A stretch of 64,000 nucleotides of DNA from an uncultured Prevotellaceae bacterium (GCA_902768785.1 CACXMM010000003.1:112986-176985), one strand, 5' to 3'; shown: positions 32,689 to 45,187, numbered from the stretch's first letter. Translations and numbers: made by a program. The notes: a model not told the origin generated them from the letters alone.

Positions 32689-34545
32689 ATGTCAAACAGT
32701 AAAGAAAAGCTCTTTACCGAGTTCACAGCGCCAACCACACAAGAGTGGCTGGACAAGATTGAAGTCGATCTGAAAGGTGCTGATTTCAACAAACGACTGG
32801 TATGGAGAACAAACGAAGGTTTTAATGTGCAACCCTTCTACCGCCGCGAAGATGTGCTGAAGCTGAAGACACCCGACTCACTGCCGGGTGAGTTCCCGTT
32901 CGTCCGTGGTAACAAGAAGGATGACAACACATGGTACATCCGTCAGGATATCCATGTGGATGACGCCGCCGAGGCTAACAAGAAAGCCTTGGACATCCTG
33001 AACAAGGGCATCGACTCCCTGGGATTCTGTATTCCTGGAAGTAAGGTGAGCGAGGCGTTCATCGAGCAGCTTCTCGACGGGATCCTCTGCGATGTGGTAG
33101 AGGTGAACTTCCACACCTGTCAGCGTCATGCCCTGGAACTGGCCCAGATCCTCACGGCTTACTTTGAGAAGAAGGGTTATGACAAGGAGAAGATCGTGGG
33201 TTCTATCGACTTCGACCCGATGAAGAAGATGGTGATGAAGGGAAAGGATGTAACACCTGTCCTCGCCATCGCTCCTCAGCTGGTAGAGGCCTTGAAGGAA
33301 TATCCTAACTTCCGCTGTATCTGTGTGAACACCGTCGCCCTGAACAATGCCGGTTCTTATATCGTACAGGAACTGGGCTACGCCCTGGCTTGGGGTAATG
33401 AGTATCTGCAGCAGCTGGTGGATGCTGGTGTGGATGTGGATCTCGCTGCCAAGAAGATTAAGTTCAACATGGGTGTTTCCGAGAACTACTTCATGGAACT
33501 GGCCAAGTTCCGCGCTGCCCGTCTGCTCTGGGCACAGATCGTCAAGCAGTATGAGCCGAAGTGCGACTGTGCTTGCATGATGTGTGTGAACGCTGTTACT
33601 TCCAAGTATAACCAGACCTTGTTTGACTCGTATGTGAACCTACTGCGCTCACAGACAGAGGCGATGAGTGCCGCCCTTGCCGGCGTACACTCCATGGTGG
33701 TGACTCCGTTCGATGTGACCTATGAGGAGCCGACGGATTTCTCAGAGCGTATCGCCCGTAACCAGCAGCTGCTGCTGAAGGAGGAGTGCCACTTCAATAC
33801 GGTGGTCGATCCGGGTGCAGGCTCCTACTATATCGAGCATCTTACCGACAGTCTGGCTGTTGAGGGCTGGAAGATCTTCCTCAAAGTGGAGGAGGAGGGT
33901 GGCTTCTTAGCCGCCGTGAAGGCCGGAACCGTGCAGGATGATATCAATGCCACCAACGTGAAGCGTCATGGTGATGCTGCCAAGCGCAAGGAGTTCCTGC
34001 TGGGAACCAACCAGTTCCCGAACTTCACTGAGAAGAGCGAGGGTAAACGCGCTGCAAGTGGAGCCTGCTGCTGTGGTACAGCATCAGACTGCGAGCATCC
34101 TTTCAAGGCGATCAACAGCACTCGTCTCGCTGCCGACTTTGAAGACCTGCGTATCCACACTGAGGAGACGAAGGTGCCTACAGCGTTCATGCTGACTATC
34201 GGTAACCTCGCCATGCGTCAGGCTCGTGCTCAGTTCTCTTGCAACTTCCTTGCCTGTGCTGGTTACAAGGTGATTGACAACCTCGGTTTCAAGACGGTGG
34301 AAGAGGGTGTTGATGCTGCTTTGGAGGCTAAGGCTGACATCGTGGTGATCTGCTCCAGTGATGCTGAGTATGCTGAGTATGCTATTCCTGCATTCAAGTA
34401 TCTTGACGGTCGTGCCATGTTCGTGGTGGCCGGTGCTCCTGCCTGCATGGAAGACCTGAAGGCTGCCGGTATCGAGAACTATATCCATGTGAAGTGCAAT
34501 GTACTGGAAACTCTTAAGGAATATAATGCTAAGTTAGGTATATAA
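32689..34545 (+). CDS. mutA: Methylmalonyl-CoA mutase, small (beta) subunit
   Basis: Protein of 618 residues matching the non-catalytic subunit of heterodimeric methylmalonyl-CoA mutase. It has the mutase barrel domain (about 30-440) and a degenerate B12-binding domain at the end (about 480-618) lacking the DxHxxG cobalt ligand motif. With MutB it interconverts succinyl-CoA and methylmalonyl-CoA. The stop codon overlaps the frame of mutB, so the two are translationally coupled. A Cys-rich patch ([16 protein letters not shown], about 463-478) sits in the linker between domains and is unusual. Confidence 0.93.
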   Translation: MSNSKEKLFTEFTAPTTQEWLDKIEVDLKGADFNKRLVWRTNEGFNVQPFYRREDVLKLKTPDSLPGEFPFVRGNKKDDNTWYIRQDIHVDDAAEANKKALDILNKGIDSLGFCIPGSKVSEAFIEQLLDGILCDVVEVNFHTCQRHALELAQILTAYFEKKGYDKEKIVGSIDFDPMKKMVMKGKDVTPVLAIAPQLVEALKEYPNFRCICVNTVALNNAGSYIVQELGYALAWGNEYLQQLVDAGVDVDLAAKKIKFNMGVSENYFMELAKFRAARLLWAQIVKQYEPKCDCACMMCVNAVTSKYNQTLFDSYVNLLRSQTEAMSAALAGVHSMVVTPFDVTYEEPTDFSERIARNQQLLLKEECHFNTVVDPGAGSYYIEHLTDSLAVEGWKIFLKVEEEGGFLAAVKAGTVQDDINATNVKRHGDAAKRKEFLLGTNQFPNFTEKSEGKRAASGACCCGTASDCEHPFKAINSTRLAADFEDLRIHTEETKVPTAFMLTIGNLAMRQARAQFSCNFLACAGYKVIDNLGFKTVEEGVDAALEAKADIVVICSSDAEYAEYAIPAFKYLDGRAMFVVAGAPACMEDLKAAGIENYIHVKCNVLETLKEYNAKLGI

Positions 34546-34562
34546 TGATTGGAGGACAAAAG

Positions 34563-36728
34563 ATGAGAAAAGATTTTAGTAATATCGATATCTATGCCGG
34601 CATTCAGGCCAAAGACGGTAATGCCTGGCTGAAAGATAATAATATAGTACCTACCTGGAAGACTCCAGAGCATATTGAGGTTCGTCCTGTTTATACGAAA
34701 GAAGACTTGGAAGGCATGGAGCATCTCGACTTCACAGCCGGTATCCCTCCCTACCTCCGCGGTCCGTATTCGATGATGTATCCGTTCCGCCCGTGGACCA
34801 TTCGTCAGTATGCCGGATTCTCCACTGCTGAGGAGTCGAACGCATTCTATCGCCGTAACCTGGCATCAGGTCAGAAAGGTCTTTCCGTGGCCTTCGACCT
34901 GCCGACACACCGTGGCTATGACCCCGACAACCCCCGTGTGGTGGGTGATGTGGGTAAGGCAGGTGTGTCCATCTGTTCCTTGGAGAACATGAAGGTGCTC
35001 TTCGCCGGTATCCCCCTGAACAAGATGTCTGTTTCCATGACGATGAACGGTGGTGTGCTGCCTATCCTGGCATTCTACATCAATGCCGGTCTGGAGCAGG
35101 GTGCCCAGTTGGAGGAGATGGCAGGAACGATCCAGAATGATATCCTGAAGGAGTTCATGGTGCGTAACACCTATATCTATCCGCCCGCATTCTCCATGAA
35201 GATCATCGCCGATATCTTCGAATATACCTCACAGTTCATGCCGAAGTTCAACTCCATCTCCATCTCCGGTTACCATATGCAGGAGGCCGGTGCTACGGCA
35301 GACATCGAGTTGGCTTATACCCTGGCAGATGGTATGGATTACCTCCGTACTGGTGTGAATGCCGGTATCCCGGTGGATAAGTTCGCTCCGCGTCTGTCAT
35401 TTTTCTGGGCCATCGGTATGAACCACTTCATGGAGATTGCCAAGATGCGTGCCGGTCGTCTGCTTTGGGCAAAGATCGTGAAGAGCTTCGGTGCTGAGAA
35501 CCCGAAGTCACTGGCTCTGCGTACGCACTCCCAGACCTCTGGTTGGTCACTGACCGAGCAGGATCCGTTCAATAACGTAGGACGTACCTGTATCGAGGCT
35601 ATGGCAGCTGTGCTGGGACATACCCAGTCATTGCACACCAACGCCCTCGATGAGGCTATTGCACTGCCTACCGACTTCTCTGCCCGTATCGCCCGTAACA
35701 CGCAGATCTATATCCAGAACGAGACGAAGGTATGTAAGCAGATCGACCCGTGGGCAGGTTCCTACTATGTGGAAACCCTGACGAACGAGTTGGTGCACAA
35801 GGCATGGGAGCATATCCAGGAGATTGAGAAACTGGGTGGTATGGCCAAGGCTATCGAGACAGGTCTGCCGAAGATGCGTATCGAAGAGGCTGCAGCCCGT
35901 ACGCAGGCTCGTATCGACTCTGGTGTGCAGACCATCGTAGGCACGAACAAGTATCGTCTGGAGCATGAGGATCCTATCGACATCCTCGAGGTGGATAACA
36001 CTGCCGTACGCCTCCAGCAGGAGGAGAGCCTGAAGGAGCTCCGTGCCAACCGTGACGAGGCCGCTTGTCAGGCCGCTCTGAAGGAGATCACCGAGTGCGT
36101 TCGTGAGTTCGCCGAGGGTAAGAAGAGCAAGGAAAACTTGCTGGCTCTTGCCGTGAAGGCTGCCGGCTTACGTTGTACGTTGGGTGAGATCAGTGATGCC
36201 TGCGAGGAGATCGTAGGCCGATATAAAGCAGTAATCAGAACAATTTCAGGCGTGTATAGTTCAGAATCAAAGAACGACTCAGACTTCGAGAAAGCCTGTG
36301 CGTTAACCGAGGAGTTTGCGAAGAAAGAGGGCCGTCGCCCGCGTATCTTCGTGGCAAAGATGGGACAGGATGGTCATGACCGTGGTGCGAAGGTGGTAGC
36401 TACGGGTTATGCTGACTGTGGTTTCGATGTGGATATGGGACCGTTGTTCCAGACTCCTGCCGAGGCTGCCCGTGAGGCTGTGGAGAACGACGTGCATATC
36501 GTCGGTGCCTCTTCGTTGGCCGCTGGTCATAAGACACTGATCCCGCAGCTCATCGAGGAACTGAAGAAGCTCGGTCGTGAGGATATCATGGTGATTGCCG
36601 GTGGTGTGATTCCCGCTCAGGACTATGACTTCCTTTACAAGGCGGGTGTTGCCGCCATCTTCGGTCCGGGTACTTCCGTTGCCAAGGCAGCCGTGGAGAT
36701 GATGAATATCCTGCTTGAGAAGGAGTAA
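34563..36728 (+). CDS. mutB: Methylmalonyl-CoA mutase, large (alpha) subunit
   Basis: Catalytic subunit of about 721 residues. The barrel domain has the substrate-binding [19 protein letters not shown] segment. The C-terminal B12 domain has the DGHDRG cobalt-ligand motif (base-off His), then [10 protein letters not shown] and IAGGVIP. I place the start at ATG 34563 because GGAGG lies 8-9 bp before it and [11 protein letters not shown] is the usual opening. The ATG at 34545 would add six residues and overlap the mutA stop. B12-dependent; the epimerase and decarboxylase alpha subunits are not in the window. Confidence 0.95.
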   Translation: MRKDFSNIDIYAGIQAKDGNAWLKDNNIVPTWKTPEHIEVRPVYTKEDLEGMEHLDFTAGIPPYLRGPYSMMYPFRPWTIRQYAGFSTAEESNAFYRRNLASGQKGLSVAFDLPTHRGYDPDNPRVVGDVGKAGVSICSLENMKVLFAGIPLNKMSVSMTMNGGVLPILAFYINAGLEQGAQLEEMAGTIQNDILKEFMVRNTYIYPPAFSMKIIADIFEYTSQFMPKFNSISISGYHMQEAGATADIELAYTLADGMDYLRTGVNAGIPVDKFAPRLSFFWAIGMNHFMEIAKMRAGRLLWAKIVKSFGAENPKSLALRTHSQTSGWSLTEQDPFNNVGRTCIEAMAAVLGHTQSLHTNALDEAIALPTDFSARIARNTQIYIQNETKVCKQIDPWAGSYYVETLTNELVHKAWEHIQEIEKLGGMAKAIETGLPKMRIEEAAARTQARIDSGVQTIVGTNKYRLEHEDPIDILEVDNTAVRLQQEESLKELRANRDEAACQAALKEITECVREFAEGKKSKENLLALAVKAAGLRCTLGEISDACEEIVGRYKAVIRTISGVYSSESKNDSDFEKACALTEEFAKKEGRRPRIFVAKMGQDGHDRGAKVVATGYADCGFDVDMGPLFQTPAEAAREAVENDVHIVGASSLAAGHKTLIPQLIEELKKLGREDIMVIAGGVIPAQDYDFLYKAGVAAIFGPGTSVAKAAVEMMNILLEKE

Positions 36729-36737
36729 TAATGGTGA

Positions 36738-36772
36738 AAATCCCCAGCTGGTATTCTGGCTGGGGATTTTAT
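36738..36772 (+). terminator. Terminator after mutB
   Basis: AAAATCCCCAGC and GCTGGGGATTTT form a perfect stem just after the stop codon, followed by T-rich sequence. Confidence 0.8.
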
Positions 36773-36852
36773 TGGTTTCATATAATACATCAATCTGGGT
36801 AATGCCGATGTGGGAACCTATCGGGAGTGGGTACTTCGAAAACCATAATATA

Positions 36853-36885
36853 AGAATGAGGGTGTGACGACACACCCTCATTCTT
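36853..36885. terminator. Second stem, likely bidirectional terminator
   Basis: AAGAATGAGGGTGTG and CACACCCTCATTCTT form a perfect 15-bp stem between the convergent mutB and the small minus-strand gene. Confidence 0.8.
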
Positions 36886-36910
36886 ATTAATTCGAAGGTA
36901 AGCTTACCTT

Positions 36911-37159
36911 TTATACATGGAAAGAGTCGCGCTCATCGGCCTTGTAAGCCTTGCCGTCTTCTTTCATATACACCATCAGGTCACCGAAATAGCCTGTTGT
37001 CTGCAGTTCTTTCAAGTCAGCGGCAGCGTTCTCTTCCTGGTTGTACTCCTTGGCGCTTGCCAGATGATTGGTAAACTCCAGTTTTTTCTTTTCCGTGTCG
37101 AGCACTGATATCCACTCGTCTTTTACACGGTCACCGATCACAAATTTCTTAGCCATCAT
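36911..37159 (-). CDS. Small uncharacterised protein
   Basis: Protein of 82 residues (MMAKKFVIGDRVKDEWIS...). It is charged, with no membrane segment or known motif. The second Met is the likely start. The frame is bounded by a clear terminator downstream. I do not recognise it; small conserved proteins of this kind are common in Prevotella. A tRNA-like or enzymatic role cannot be argued. Confidence 0.6.
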   Translation of the reverse strand: MMAKKFVIGDRVKDEWISVLDTEKKKLEFTNHLASAKEYNQEENAAADLKELQTTGYFGDLMVYMKEDGKAYKADERDSFHV

Positions 37160-37336
37160 TCTTTTCTTTTTATAGTAGTTCGTTATTTCTGCTGCAAAGA
37201 TACAGATTATTCTTATCAGTTGTTCTGAGGAACGTCCTTTTTTTACCGTTAACGTTTGCGCTTGGAGAGGAATCTTTTCTGGTTGAAAGGCATCGTTTAT
37301 CCAATAAAATAGAAACTATTTCGTTATAAAATAAAA

Positions 37337-37519
37337 GGGAACTATATATGATTTGAACCAGGTAGATCTTTATCAAGAATTTGAGAATTTGAGAACTGAA
37401 AGTCGCTGGCCGAAGGGAAAAGCAATTAATTCTATTGTTCTATGTTCATTCAATAGTTCTAGTTGGAATAGATAAATTCTCTCATTCTCTAATTCTTGAC
37501 AAATAAGTATATAATAGCC
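37337..37519 (+). repeat. Dispersed element K, full copy K2
   Basis: Starts GGGAACTATATATGATTTGA and ends AGTATATAATAGCC like K1, but has one GAAAGTCGCTGGCCGAAGGG module in the opposite orientation. It ends 19 bp before the VanW start codon. Confidence 0.8.
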
Positions 37520-37538
37520 AAATAAAAAGGATGTGCAG

Positions 37539-38351
37539 ATGAAGAAACAAAGGAAACTGTTTTGTGAGATATCGCCACTGACCTATCGGATTTCAGTGGA
37601 GAAGGGAATCCTGTTGCGACATGTCAGTGACCTGTCACGGAGGGTGAGGTTTGCGCGGAAACGACAGGAAAAGCTGTTGCCAGTGCTGATATATCGTCAT
37701 GGTTCACTGATTCGCCGACGCTTAGGCAATGTGGATATGCTACTGCAGGAGAACAAGGCGGTGAACCTCTCCATCGCCGCACCCAAGGTGAATGGAGTAC
37801 TGATCCGACCCGGTGAGACCTTCTCTTTCTGGAAACTGGTGGGGCGGACAACGAAACGTCGTGGCTACAGGGTAGGATTGATGATAGCCCGTGGCAATAC
37901 CTCACAGGGAGTGGGAGGGGGGATGTGTCAGTTCACCAACCTGATCCATTGGATGGTGTTGCACTCAGAACTCACCATTGTGGAGCATCACCATCATGAC
38001 GGCGTGGATCTCTTCCCGGATTTCAACCGCACAATACCCTTCGGGACAGGTACCAGCATCACATACAACTACTTGGATTACCGGGTAAGGAACAATACCT
38101 CCAACACCTATCAGCTGTTGACATGGGTGGATGGGGAGTATCTGCGAGGAGAGTTGCGAGCCCTCCGTCCACAGTCGTTCTCGTTCCATGTGCATGCCGT
38201 CAATGAACATTTTGCCCATGAAGAGGATGGGGTTTATCGTTGTGGGGAAGTGATGCGGGATCAAATAGACCGTAAGACGGGAGAGATTATCAGTCAACAG
38301 GTCATCAGGAAGAATCACGCGAAGGTGATGTACGAGATAGAAACAAAATAG
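37539..38351 (+). CDS. VanW family protein
   Basis: Protein of 270 residues matching VanW: the VNGVLIRPGETFSFWKLVG block (about 87-106) and GGGMCQFTNLIHWMVL near 131-147, with EHHHHDGVDLFPDFNR near 155-170. The role of the family, first named in a vancomycin resistance cluster, is not established. No van genes are here. ATG 37539 gives MKKQRK; GTG 37533 is an alternative. It directly follows an element K copy, which could supply upstream signals. Confidence 0.85.
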   Translation: MKKQRKLFCEISPLTYRISVEKGILLRHVSDLSRRVRFARKRQEKLLPVLIYRHGSLIRRRLGNVDMLLQENKAVNLSIAAPKVNGVLIRPGETFSFWKLVGRTTKRRGYRVGLMIARGNTSQGVGGGMCQFTNLIHWMVLHSELTIVEHHHHDGVDLFPDFNRTIPFGTGTSITYNYLDYRVRNNTSNTYQLLTWVDGEYLRGELRALRPQSFSFHVHAVNEHFAHEEDGVYRCGEVMRDQIDRKTGEIISQQVIRKNHAKVMYEIETK

Positions 38352-38380
38352 CGCGGACCCTCTGGATCCGCGCTATTTTT
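38346..38380. terminator. Terminator after the VanW gene
   Basis: A GCGCGGA/TCCGCGC stem with A-rich and TATTTTT flanks lies at the VanW stop codon. It lies between convergent genes and could serve pgk as well. Confidence 0.8.
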
Positions 38381-38398
38381 ATCATGAAAGGTGTAGGA

Positions 38399-39670
38399 TT
38401 ATTCACCCTTGATGGCTGCCACACCCGGGAGCACCTTACCCTCGATAGCCTCGAGCAGGGCACCACCACCGGTAGAGATGTAGCTCACCTTATCGGCCAG
38501 ACCGAACTTGTTGACACAAGCCACAGAGTCACCACCACCGATCAGTGAGAAAGCACCCTCGGCAGTAGCCTCGGCAATAGCCTCACCGATGGCACGGCTA
38601 CCAGCTGTGAAATTGTCGCACTCGAACACACCGGCAGGACCGTTCCACAGAATGGTCTTGGCACCCTTGATAGCCTTGCGGAAATCTTCCTGGCTGTCAG
38701 GACCGGCATCAACACCCTCAAAACCTGCGGGAACATTGTTGGCAGGACAGGTGATGATCTCAGCACCTTCCTTGACAGTCATCGTACCGAAGTCGAGACC
38801 GTTGGTAGCGGTGCAGTCAGAGCCAAGTACAAGCTCCACACCGTTCTTCTTAGCCAGCTCCTCTACACCGAGAGCCACATCCAGCTTGTCGAGCTCCACG
38901 ATGGAGTTACCGATCTCACCGTTGTGAGCCTTGGCGAAGGTGTAGGTCATACCACCGCAGAGGATGAGTTTGTCCACCTTACCCAGCAGGTTCTCGATGA
39001 TACCGATCTTGGAAGAAACCTTGGAACCACCCATGATGGCCACGAACGGACGGTTGATGTTGGAGAGAACGTTGTCAACGGCTTTCACCTCTTTCTCCAT
39101 CAACAAGCCCAGCATTTTGTTGTCTGCATCGAAGTAATCAGCGATAACGGCGGTAGAGGCATGCTTGCGGTGAGCGGTACCGAAGGCATCCATCACATAG
39201 CAGTCAGCATAAGAAGCCAGTGTCTTGGCAAACTCCTTCTGAGAAGCCTTCATGGCCTTCTTGGCCTCGTCATATTCGGGAGTACCCTTCTCCACACCTA
39301 CGGGCTTACCTTCCTCCTCGGGATAGTAGCGCAGGTTCTCGAGCAGCAGGGCCTCGCCCATCTTCAAAGCAGCAGCGGCATCAGCAGCCTTGGCACAGTC
39401 GGGAGCAAAGGCAACGGGAACGCCGAGTGCTTTCTCCACAGCCTCGCGGATCTGTCCGAGAGATAGCTTGGGGTTCACCTTTCCTTTGGGCTTACCCATG
39501 TGCGACATGATAATGGTGGCACCGCCATCAGCCAGGATCTTCTTCAGCGTGGGGAGGGCACCGCGGATACGGGTGTCGTCAGTGATGTTACCATTCTCAT
39601 CGAGGGGTACGTTGAAATCTACACGTACGATTGCCTTCTTACCGGCAAAGTTGAATTCGTTGATTGTCAT
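38399..39670 (-). CDS. pgk: Phosphoglycerate kinase
   Basis: Cytoplasmic glycolytic enzyme of 423 residues. It has the family opening ([11 protein letters not shown], residues 16-26), the HMGKPKGK substrate region, [21 protein letters not shown] and the [11 protein letters not shown] nucleotide loop near the end (SLIGGGDS). It makes ATP from 1,3-bisphosphoglycerate. Length is slightly above the 390-418 usual for the family, as in other Bacteroidales. Strong Lys/Ala codon bias fits high expression. The promoter box is at 39712-39719. Confidence 0.97.
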   Translation of the reverse strand: MTINEFNFAGKKAIVRVDFNVPLDENGNITDDTRIRGALPTLKKILADGGATIIMSHMGKPKGKVNPKLSLGQIREAVEKALGVPVAFAPDCAKAADAAAALKMGEALLLENLRYYPEEEGKPVGVEKGTPEYDEAKKAMKASQKEFAKTLASYADCYVMDAFGTAHRKHASTAVIADYFDADNKMLGLLMEKEVKAVDNVLSNINRPFVAIMGGSKVSSKIGIIENLLGKVDKLILCGGMTYTFAKAHNGEIGNSIVELDKLDVALGVEELAKKNGVELVLGSDCTATNGLDFGTMTVKEGAEIITCPANNVPAGFEGVDAGPDSQEDFRKAIKGAKTILWNGPAGVFECDNFTAGSRAIGEAIAEATAEGAFSLIGGGDSVACVNKFGLADKVSYISTGGGALLEAIEGKVLPGVAAIKGE

Positions 39671-39711
39671 AATTGCTTAAACTATTTAATATTACATCTG
39701 AAATCTTTCTG

Positions 39712-39719
39712 CAAAGGTA
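39712..39719 (-). promoter_or_regulatory. -7 box of pgk
   Basis: TACCTTTG on the minus strand, about 40 bp before the start codon. Confidence 0.65.
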
Positions 39720-39810
39720 ATACAAATCATCGTGATTCGTACTTGAATAAATAATAATTTATACTTTTTTTGCGAGAAGACTTTGAGAATGCTATATTAA
39801 CATGGCAAAA

Positions 39811-41325
<1,515 letters not shown>

Positions 41326-41982
41326 ATGAAAGATTCGATTATTATTCTAAGTGGTGGCATGGATAGTACCACGCTACTGTATGACCAAAAGGAGCGTATA
41401 GCCTTGGCCATCTCTTTCGACTATGGAAGTAACCACAATGCCCAGGAGATACCTTTTGCCCGATGGCATTGCGAGCAACTGGGGATAGAGCATCTGGTCA
41501 TTCCCCTTGAGTTTATGAGCCGCTATTTCGAAAGCTCACTTCTGCAAGGGGCTGATGCCATCCCTGAGGGTCACTATGCTGAGGAGAATATGAAGTCAAC
41601 GGTAGTACCCTTCCGCAACGGTATCATGTTGGCGGTGGCTGCGGGAATGGCAGAGAGCCGCGGACTGAAATATGTGATGATGGCGAACCACGGAGGCGAC
41701 CATACCATTTATCCGGACTGTCGTCCGGAGTTCGTGGAGGCGATGAGTGCCGCCACGAAAGCGGGTACCTTCCCCGGTATCGAGATCTTGGCTCCGTTTA
41801 CTAACCTCACCAAGACGGATATTGCCCGCAGGGGGAAGGAACTGGGTATCGACTATGCTAAGACATGGAGCTGTTATAAAGGTGGTGAGAAGCATTGCGG
41901 GAAGTGTGGTACCTGCGTGGAACGGAAGGAGGCTCTTCGTGATGCGGGAATCGACGACCCTACGGAATATTTAGATAACTAA
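41326..41982 (+). CDS. queC: 7-cyano-7-deazaguanine synthase
   Basis: Enzyme of 218 residues of the queuosine/archaeosine precursor pathway; it converts carboxydeazaguanine to preQ0 with ATP and ammonia. The PP-loop SGGMDSTTLL lies at residues 7-16. A C-terminal zinc site has four Cys in CYKGGEKHCGKCGTC near 185-199. ATG 41326 is the only start that gives the usual length; it lies just 5 bp after the -7 box, so the mRNA would be leaderless or nearly so. The longer upstream frame is promoter-repeat DNA. ridA follows 13 bp later. Confidence 0.93.
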   Translation: MKDSIIILSGGMDSTTLLYDQKERIALAISFDYGSNHNAQEIPFARWHCEQLGIEHLVIPLEFMSRYFESSLLQGADAIPEGHYAEENMKSTVVPFRNGIMLAVAAGMAESRGLKYVMMANHGGDHTIYPDCRPEFVEAMSAATKAGTFPGIEILAPFTNLTKTDIARRGKELGIDYAKTWSCYKGGEKHCGKCGTCVERKEALRDAGIDDPTEYLDN

Positions 41983-41995
41983 CCATTCTTATTTT

Positions 41996-42373
41996 ATGAA
42001 CAAAGCAATTAGTACAGAAAAGGCTCCTGCTGCTATCGGACCGTATAGCCAGGCCATCGAAGCAAACGGATTCGTTTATGCATCCGGACAGTTACCCATC
42101 GATCCTGCTACAGGGGCATTCCCCGAGGGCGGAATCAAAGAGCAGACACGACAGTCGTTGCTCAATGCGCAGGCTATCCTGCAGCAGGCAGGACTGGATC
42201 TGAAGAATGTGGTGAAGACCACTGTGCTGTTGGCCGACATTGCTGAATTCGGCGCTATGAACGAGGTATATGCCGAGTTCTTTAGTCAGCCTTATCCTGC
42301 TCGCTCTGCTTTTGCTGTGAAGGCCTTACCCAAAGGTGCCTTGGTGGAAATTGAATGTATTGCCGCACGCTGA
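41996..42373 (+). CDS. ridA: Enamine/imine deaminase RidA
   Basis: Protein of 125 residues matching RidA: AIGPYSQAI (residues 12-20), YASGQLPIDPATG, and the substrate-binding Arg in PARSAFAVKALPKGALVEIE (Arg near residue 103). It hydrolyses reactive 2-aminoacrylate from pyridoxal-phosphate enzymes. It is likely co-transcribed with queC (13-bp gap) and is followed after 9 bp by a glycosidase gene. Length and start are standard. Confidence 0.93.
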   Translation: MNKAISTEKAPAAIGPYSQAIEANGFVYASGQLPIDPATGAFPEGGIKEQTRQSLLNAQAILQQAGLDLKNVVKTTVLLADIAEFGAMNEVYAEFFSQPYPARSAFAVKALPKGALVEIECIAAR

Positions 42374-42382
42374 TTATAGGAT

Positions 42383-44977
42383 ATGAGAAAGTTTCTGTTA
42401 TTCATGGGTGCGGTCTGTTGCATGGGTGTCTATGCACAGCGTTTACCCTATCAGGATCCTACTTTGTCAGCGAAGGATCGGGCGATAGATTTGTGTTCGC
42501 GGTTGACATTGGAAGAGAAAGCCCAGCTGATGCTTGATGAGAGTCCGGCCATTCCTCGGTTGGGTATCAAGAAATTCTTCTGGTGGAGTGAGGCCCTGCA
42601 CGGTGCGGCCAACATGGATCATGTCACGGTGTTTCCAGAGCCGGTGGCCATGGCTGCTTCATTTAATCCCTCCTTGTTGTACAATGTGTTCGATATCGCA
42701 AGTACAGAGTTCCGCGCTCAATACAATGAGCGCATGCAACGAGGGTCTGGTGAGGATGAGAAGTTCCACAGTCTGTCGGTATGGACACCGAATGTGAATA
42801 TCTTCCGCGATCCGCGATGGGGCAGGGGACAGGAGACCTATGGAGAGGATCCTTACCTGACCTCCGTCATGGGCACACAGGTGGTGCGTGGCCTGCAAGG
42901 ACCGGAATCATCGAAGTACCGCAAGCTGTGGGCTTGTGCCAAACATTACGCAGTACATAGCGGACCGGAATATACCCGTCATAGTGCCAACCTCACGAAT
43001 GTATCCCCAAGGGATATGTGGGAGACCTATATGCCGGCGTTCAAGACCTTGGTGCAGGATGCCAAGGTACGTGAGGTGATGTGTGCCTACCAGCGCCTTG
43101 ACGATGATCCGTGCTGTGGTTCCCAGCGGTTGTTGCAGACCATCCTCCGTGATGAGTGGGGATTCCAGTATCTAGTGGTGAGCGACTGTGGTGCTGTCTC
43201 TGATTTCTATGAATCGCATAAGTCATCTTCCTCGCCTGTCCATGCTTCTGCCAAGGCCACCATTGCCGGTACGGATGTGGAGTGTGGCTACGGCTATGCA
43301 TACAGGAGTATTCCTGAGGCTGTTCGCCGTGGCTTTATCACAGAGGCTGAGGTAGATAAGCATGTGATCCGTCTGTTGGAGGGTCGTTTTGACTTGGGCG
43401 AGATGGACGATCCCTCATTGGTGGAATGGTCGAAGATTCCCTATTCGGTGATGTCGAGCAAGGATCATGCGAAGGTGGCATTGAATATGGCGCGCGAATG
43501 TATCGTCTTGTTGCAGAACAAGAACCAGATCCTGCCTTTGCAGAAAAACAAGGAGAAGATCGCGGTGATCGGTCCGAATGCCGACAATGCTCCGATGATG
43601 TGGGGCAACTATAATGGTATGCCCAACCATACGGTGACAATCCTCGATGGCATCAAGGGCAAGCAGAAGAAACTCTTCTACCATCCGGGCTGTGACCTGA
43701 CTTACGATCAGGTGATGGACTGTCTGATGGCTTCGCAGTGTAGCTTTGAAGGAAAGAAAGGCATGAAAGGTACTTTCTGGAACAATCGCAGGATGGAAGG
43801 GAAACCGGTGACCACACAGTACTATACTACTCCGCTGGCGGTGACGACGGCAGGAATGCACAATTTCGCACCGGGTGTTCAGTTAGAGGATTTCTCTGCC
43901 AAATACGAGACGGTCTTCACACCGAAGGAGGCTGGAGAATATGTAGTGAATGTGGAAGGCTGTGGACATTTTGAATTGTATATTAACGGAGAACAGAAGT
44001 TCATGCATCATATCTGGCGCACCACTCCGAACCGGGTGGCTATCCAGGCAGAGAAGGGCAAATCGTATCAGATAGAGGTACGCTTCTCGCATATCCATAC
44101 CTACAATGCGAATCTGAAGATCAATATTGCCAAGGAACTGCCGATTGATTATCAGCAGATCATTGCCCAGCTGAAGGGTATCGAGAAGGTGATCTTTGTG
44201 GGGGGAATCTCTCCAGCCCTCGAAGGGGAGGAGATGCCTGTTCAGATTGAGGGCTTCAAAGGGGGTGACCGTACCAGTATTGAACTGCCGAAGGTGCAGC
44301 GTGATTTCCTGAAGGCTCTCAAGGAGGCTGGAAAGAAGGTGATCTTCGTGAACTGCTCGGGTTCGGCGATTGCCCTGACACCCGAGACAGAGAACTGCGA
44401 GGCCATCGTACAGGCTTGGTATGCTGGTCAGGAGGGTGGCACCGCCATCGCCGATGTGCTCTTCGGTGACTGTAACCCTTCAGGAAAACTGCCGGTGACA
44501 TTCTACAAGAACGACAGTCAGCTGCCTGACTATGAGGATTATTCGATGAAGGGACGTACTTATCGTTACTTCAGTGATCCCCTCTATGCTTTCGGTTATG
44601 GCCTGAGCTATACCACCTTTGCGGTGGGTGAGGCTCAGCTGACAGCCTGTCCCAAGAGTGATGGCGGTCCTCTCTATAAGGTAACAGTCCCTGTGAGTAA
44701 CATAGGAAAACGCAATGGCACAGAGACGGTGCAGCTCTATATCCGTAACCTGGCCGATGCCAACGGTCCGCTGAAGTCACTCCGTGCCTTCCAACGTGTG
44801 GATGTCAAGGCAGGACAGACGGCGATGGCAGAACTGACACTCACCCCGGCATCGTTCGAGTTCTGGGATGAACAGACGAATACCATGCGAACACTGTCGG
44901 GTACTTACGAAATTCTCTATGGTAACAGTTCTCAGGATCAGGATCTGAAGAGTATCCAAGTTACACTCGACCTATAG
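42383..44977 (+). CDS. Family 3 glycoside hydrolase, beta-xylosidase/glucosidase type with PA14 insert
   Basis: Secreted or periplasmic enzyme of 864 residues. A signal peptide (1-19, ending VYAQ) is followed by the GH3 barrel with the LVVSDCGAVSDF nucleophile Asp near residue 272. The second sandwich domain is interrupted by a PA14-like insert (about 455-605, KGTFWNNRRMEGKP). A C-terminal fibronectin III-like domain follows (about 745-864). The domain order is that of Prevotella xylosidases, so removal of xylose from xylo-oligosaccharides is likely; glucose cannot be ruled out. It follows ridA at 9 bp, an unusual companion. Confidence 0.9.
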   Translation: MRKFLLFMGAVCCMGVYAQRLPYQDPTLSAKDRAIDLCSRLTLEEKAQLMLDESPAIPRLGIKKFFWWSEALHGAANMDHVTVFPEPVAMAASFNPSLLYNVFDIASTEFRAQYNERMQRGSGEDEKFHSLSVWTPNVNIFRDPRWGRGQETYGEDPYLTSVMGTQVVRGLQGPESSKYRKLWACAKHYAVHSGPEYTRHSANLTNVSPRDMWETYMPAFKTLVQDAKVREVMCAYQRLDDDPCCGSQRLLQTILRDEWGFQYLVVSDCGAVSDFYESHKSSSSPVHASAKATIAGTDVECGYGYAYRSIPEAVRRGFITEAEVDKHVIRLLEGRFDLGEMDDPSLVEWSKIPYSVMSSKDHAKVALNMARECIVLLQNKNQILPLQKNKEKIAVIGPNADNAPMMWGNYNGMPNHTVTILDGIKGKQKKLFYHPGCDLTYDQVMDCLMASQCSFEGKKGMKGTFWNNRRMEGKPVTTQYYTTPLAVTTAGMHNFAPGVQLEDFSAKYETVFTPKEAGEYVVNVEGCGHFELYINGEQKFMHHIWRTTPNRVAIQAEKGKSYQIEVRFSHIHTYNANLKINIAKELPIDYQQIIAQLKGIEKVIFVGGISPALEGEEMPVQIEGFKGGDRTSIELPKVQRDFLKALKEAGKKVIFVNCSGSAIALTPETENCEAIVQAWYAGQEGGTAIADVLFGDCNPSGKLPVTFYKNDSQLPDYEDYSMKGRTYRYFSDPLYAFGYGLSYTTFAVGEAQLTACPKSDGGPLYKVTVPVSNIGKRNGTETVQLYIRNLADANGPLKSLRAFQRVDVKAGQTAMAELTLTPASFEFWDEQTNTMRTLSGTYEILYGNSSQDQDLKSIQVTLDL

Positions 44978-44989
44978 AATCCTCTGCTG

Positions 44990-45187
44990 TTCGGAAATTT
45001 GCAAATTTATTTGCATATTCGCTCACTTAATCGTACCTTTAGCTTCGCTGAAAGTACTTCCGTTCGGAAAATTGCAAATTAATTTGCTTTTTCGCTCACT
45101 TAATCGTACCTTTAGCTTCGCTGAAAGTACTTCCGTTCGGAAAATTGCAAATTTATTTGCATATTCGCTCACTTAATCGTACCTTTG
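44990..45187 (+). promoter_or_regulatory. Three-fold repeated promoter unit (L2) before the TonB receptor
   Basis: Three units of about 76 bp with TTTGC...TACCTTT. The first two end in the palindrome TACCTTTAGC-TTC-GCTGAAAGTA. The last (-33 45156-45159, -7 45180-45187, 20 bp apart) lacks it and should be the active promoter. Confidence 0.75.
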
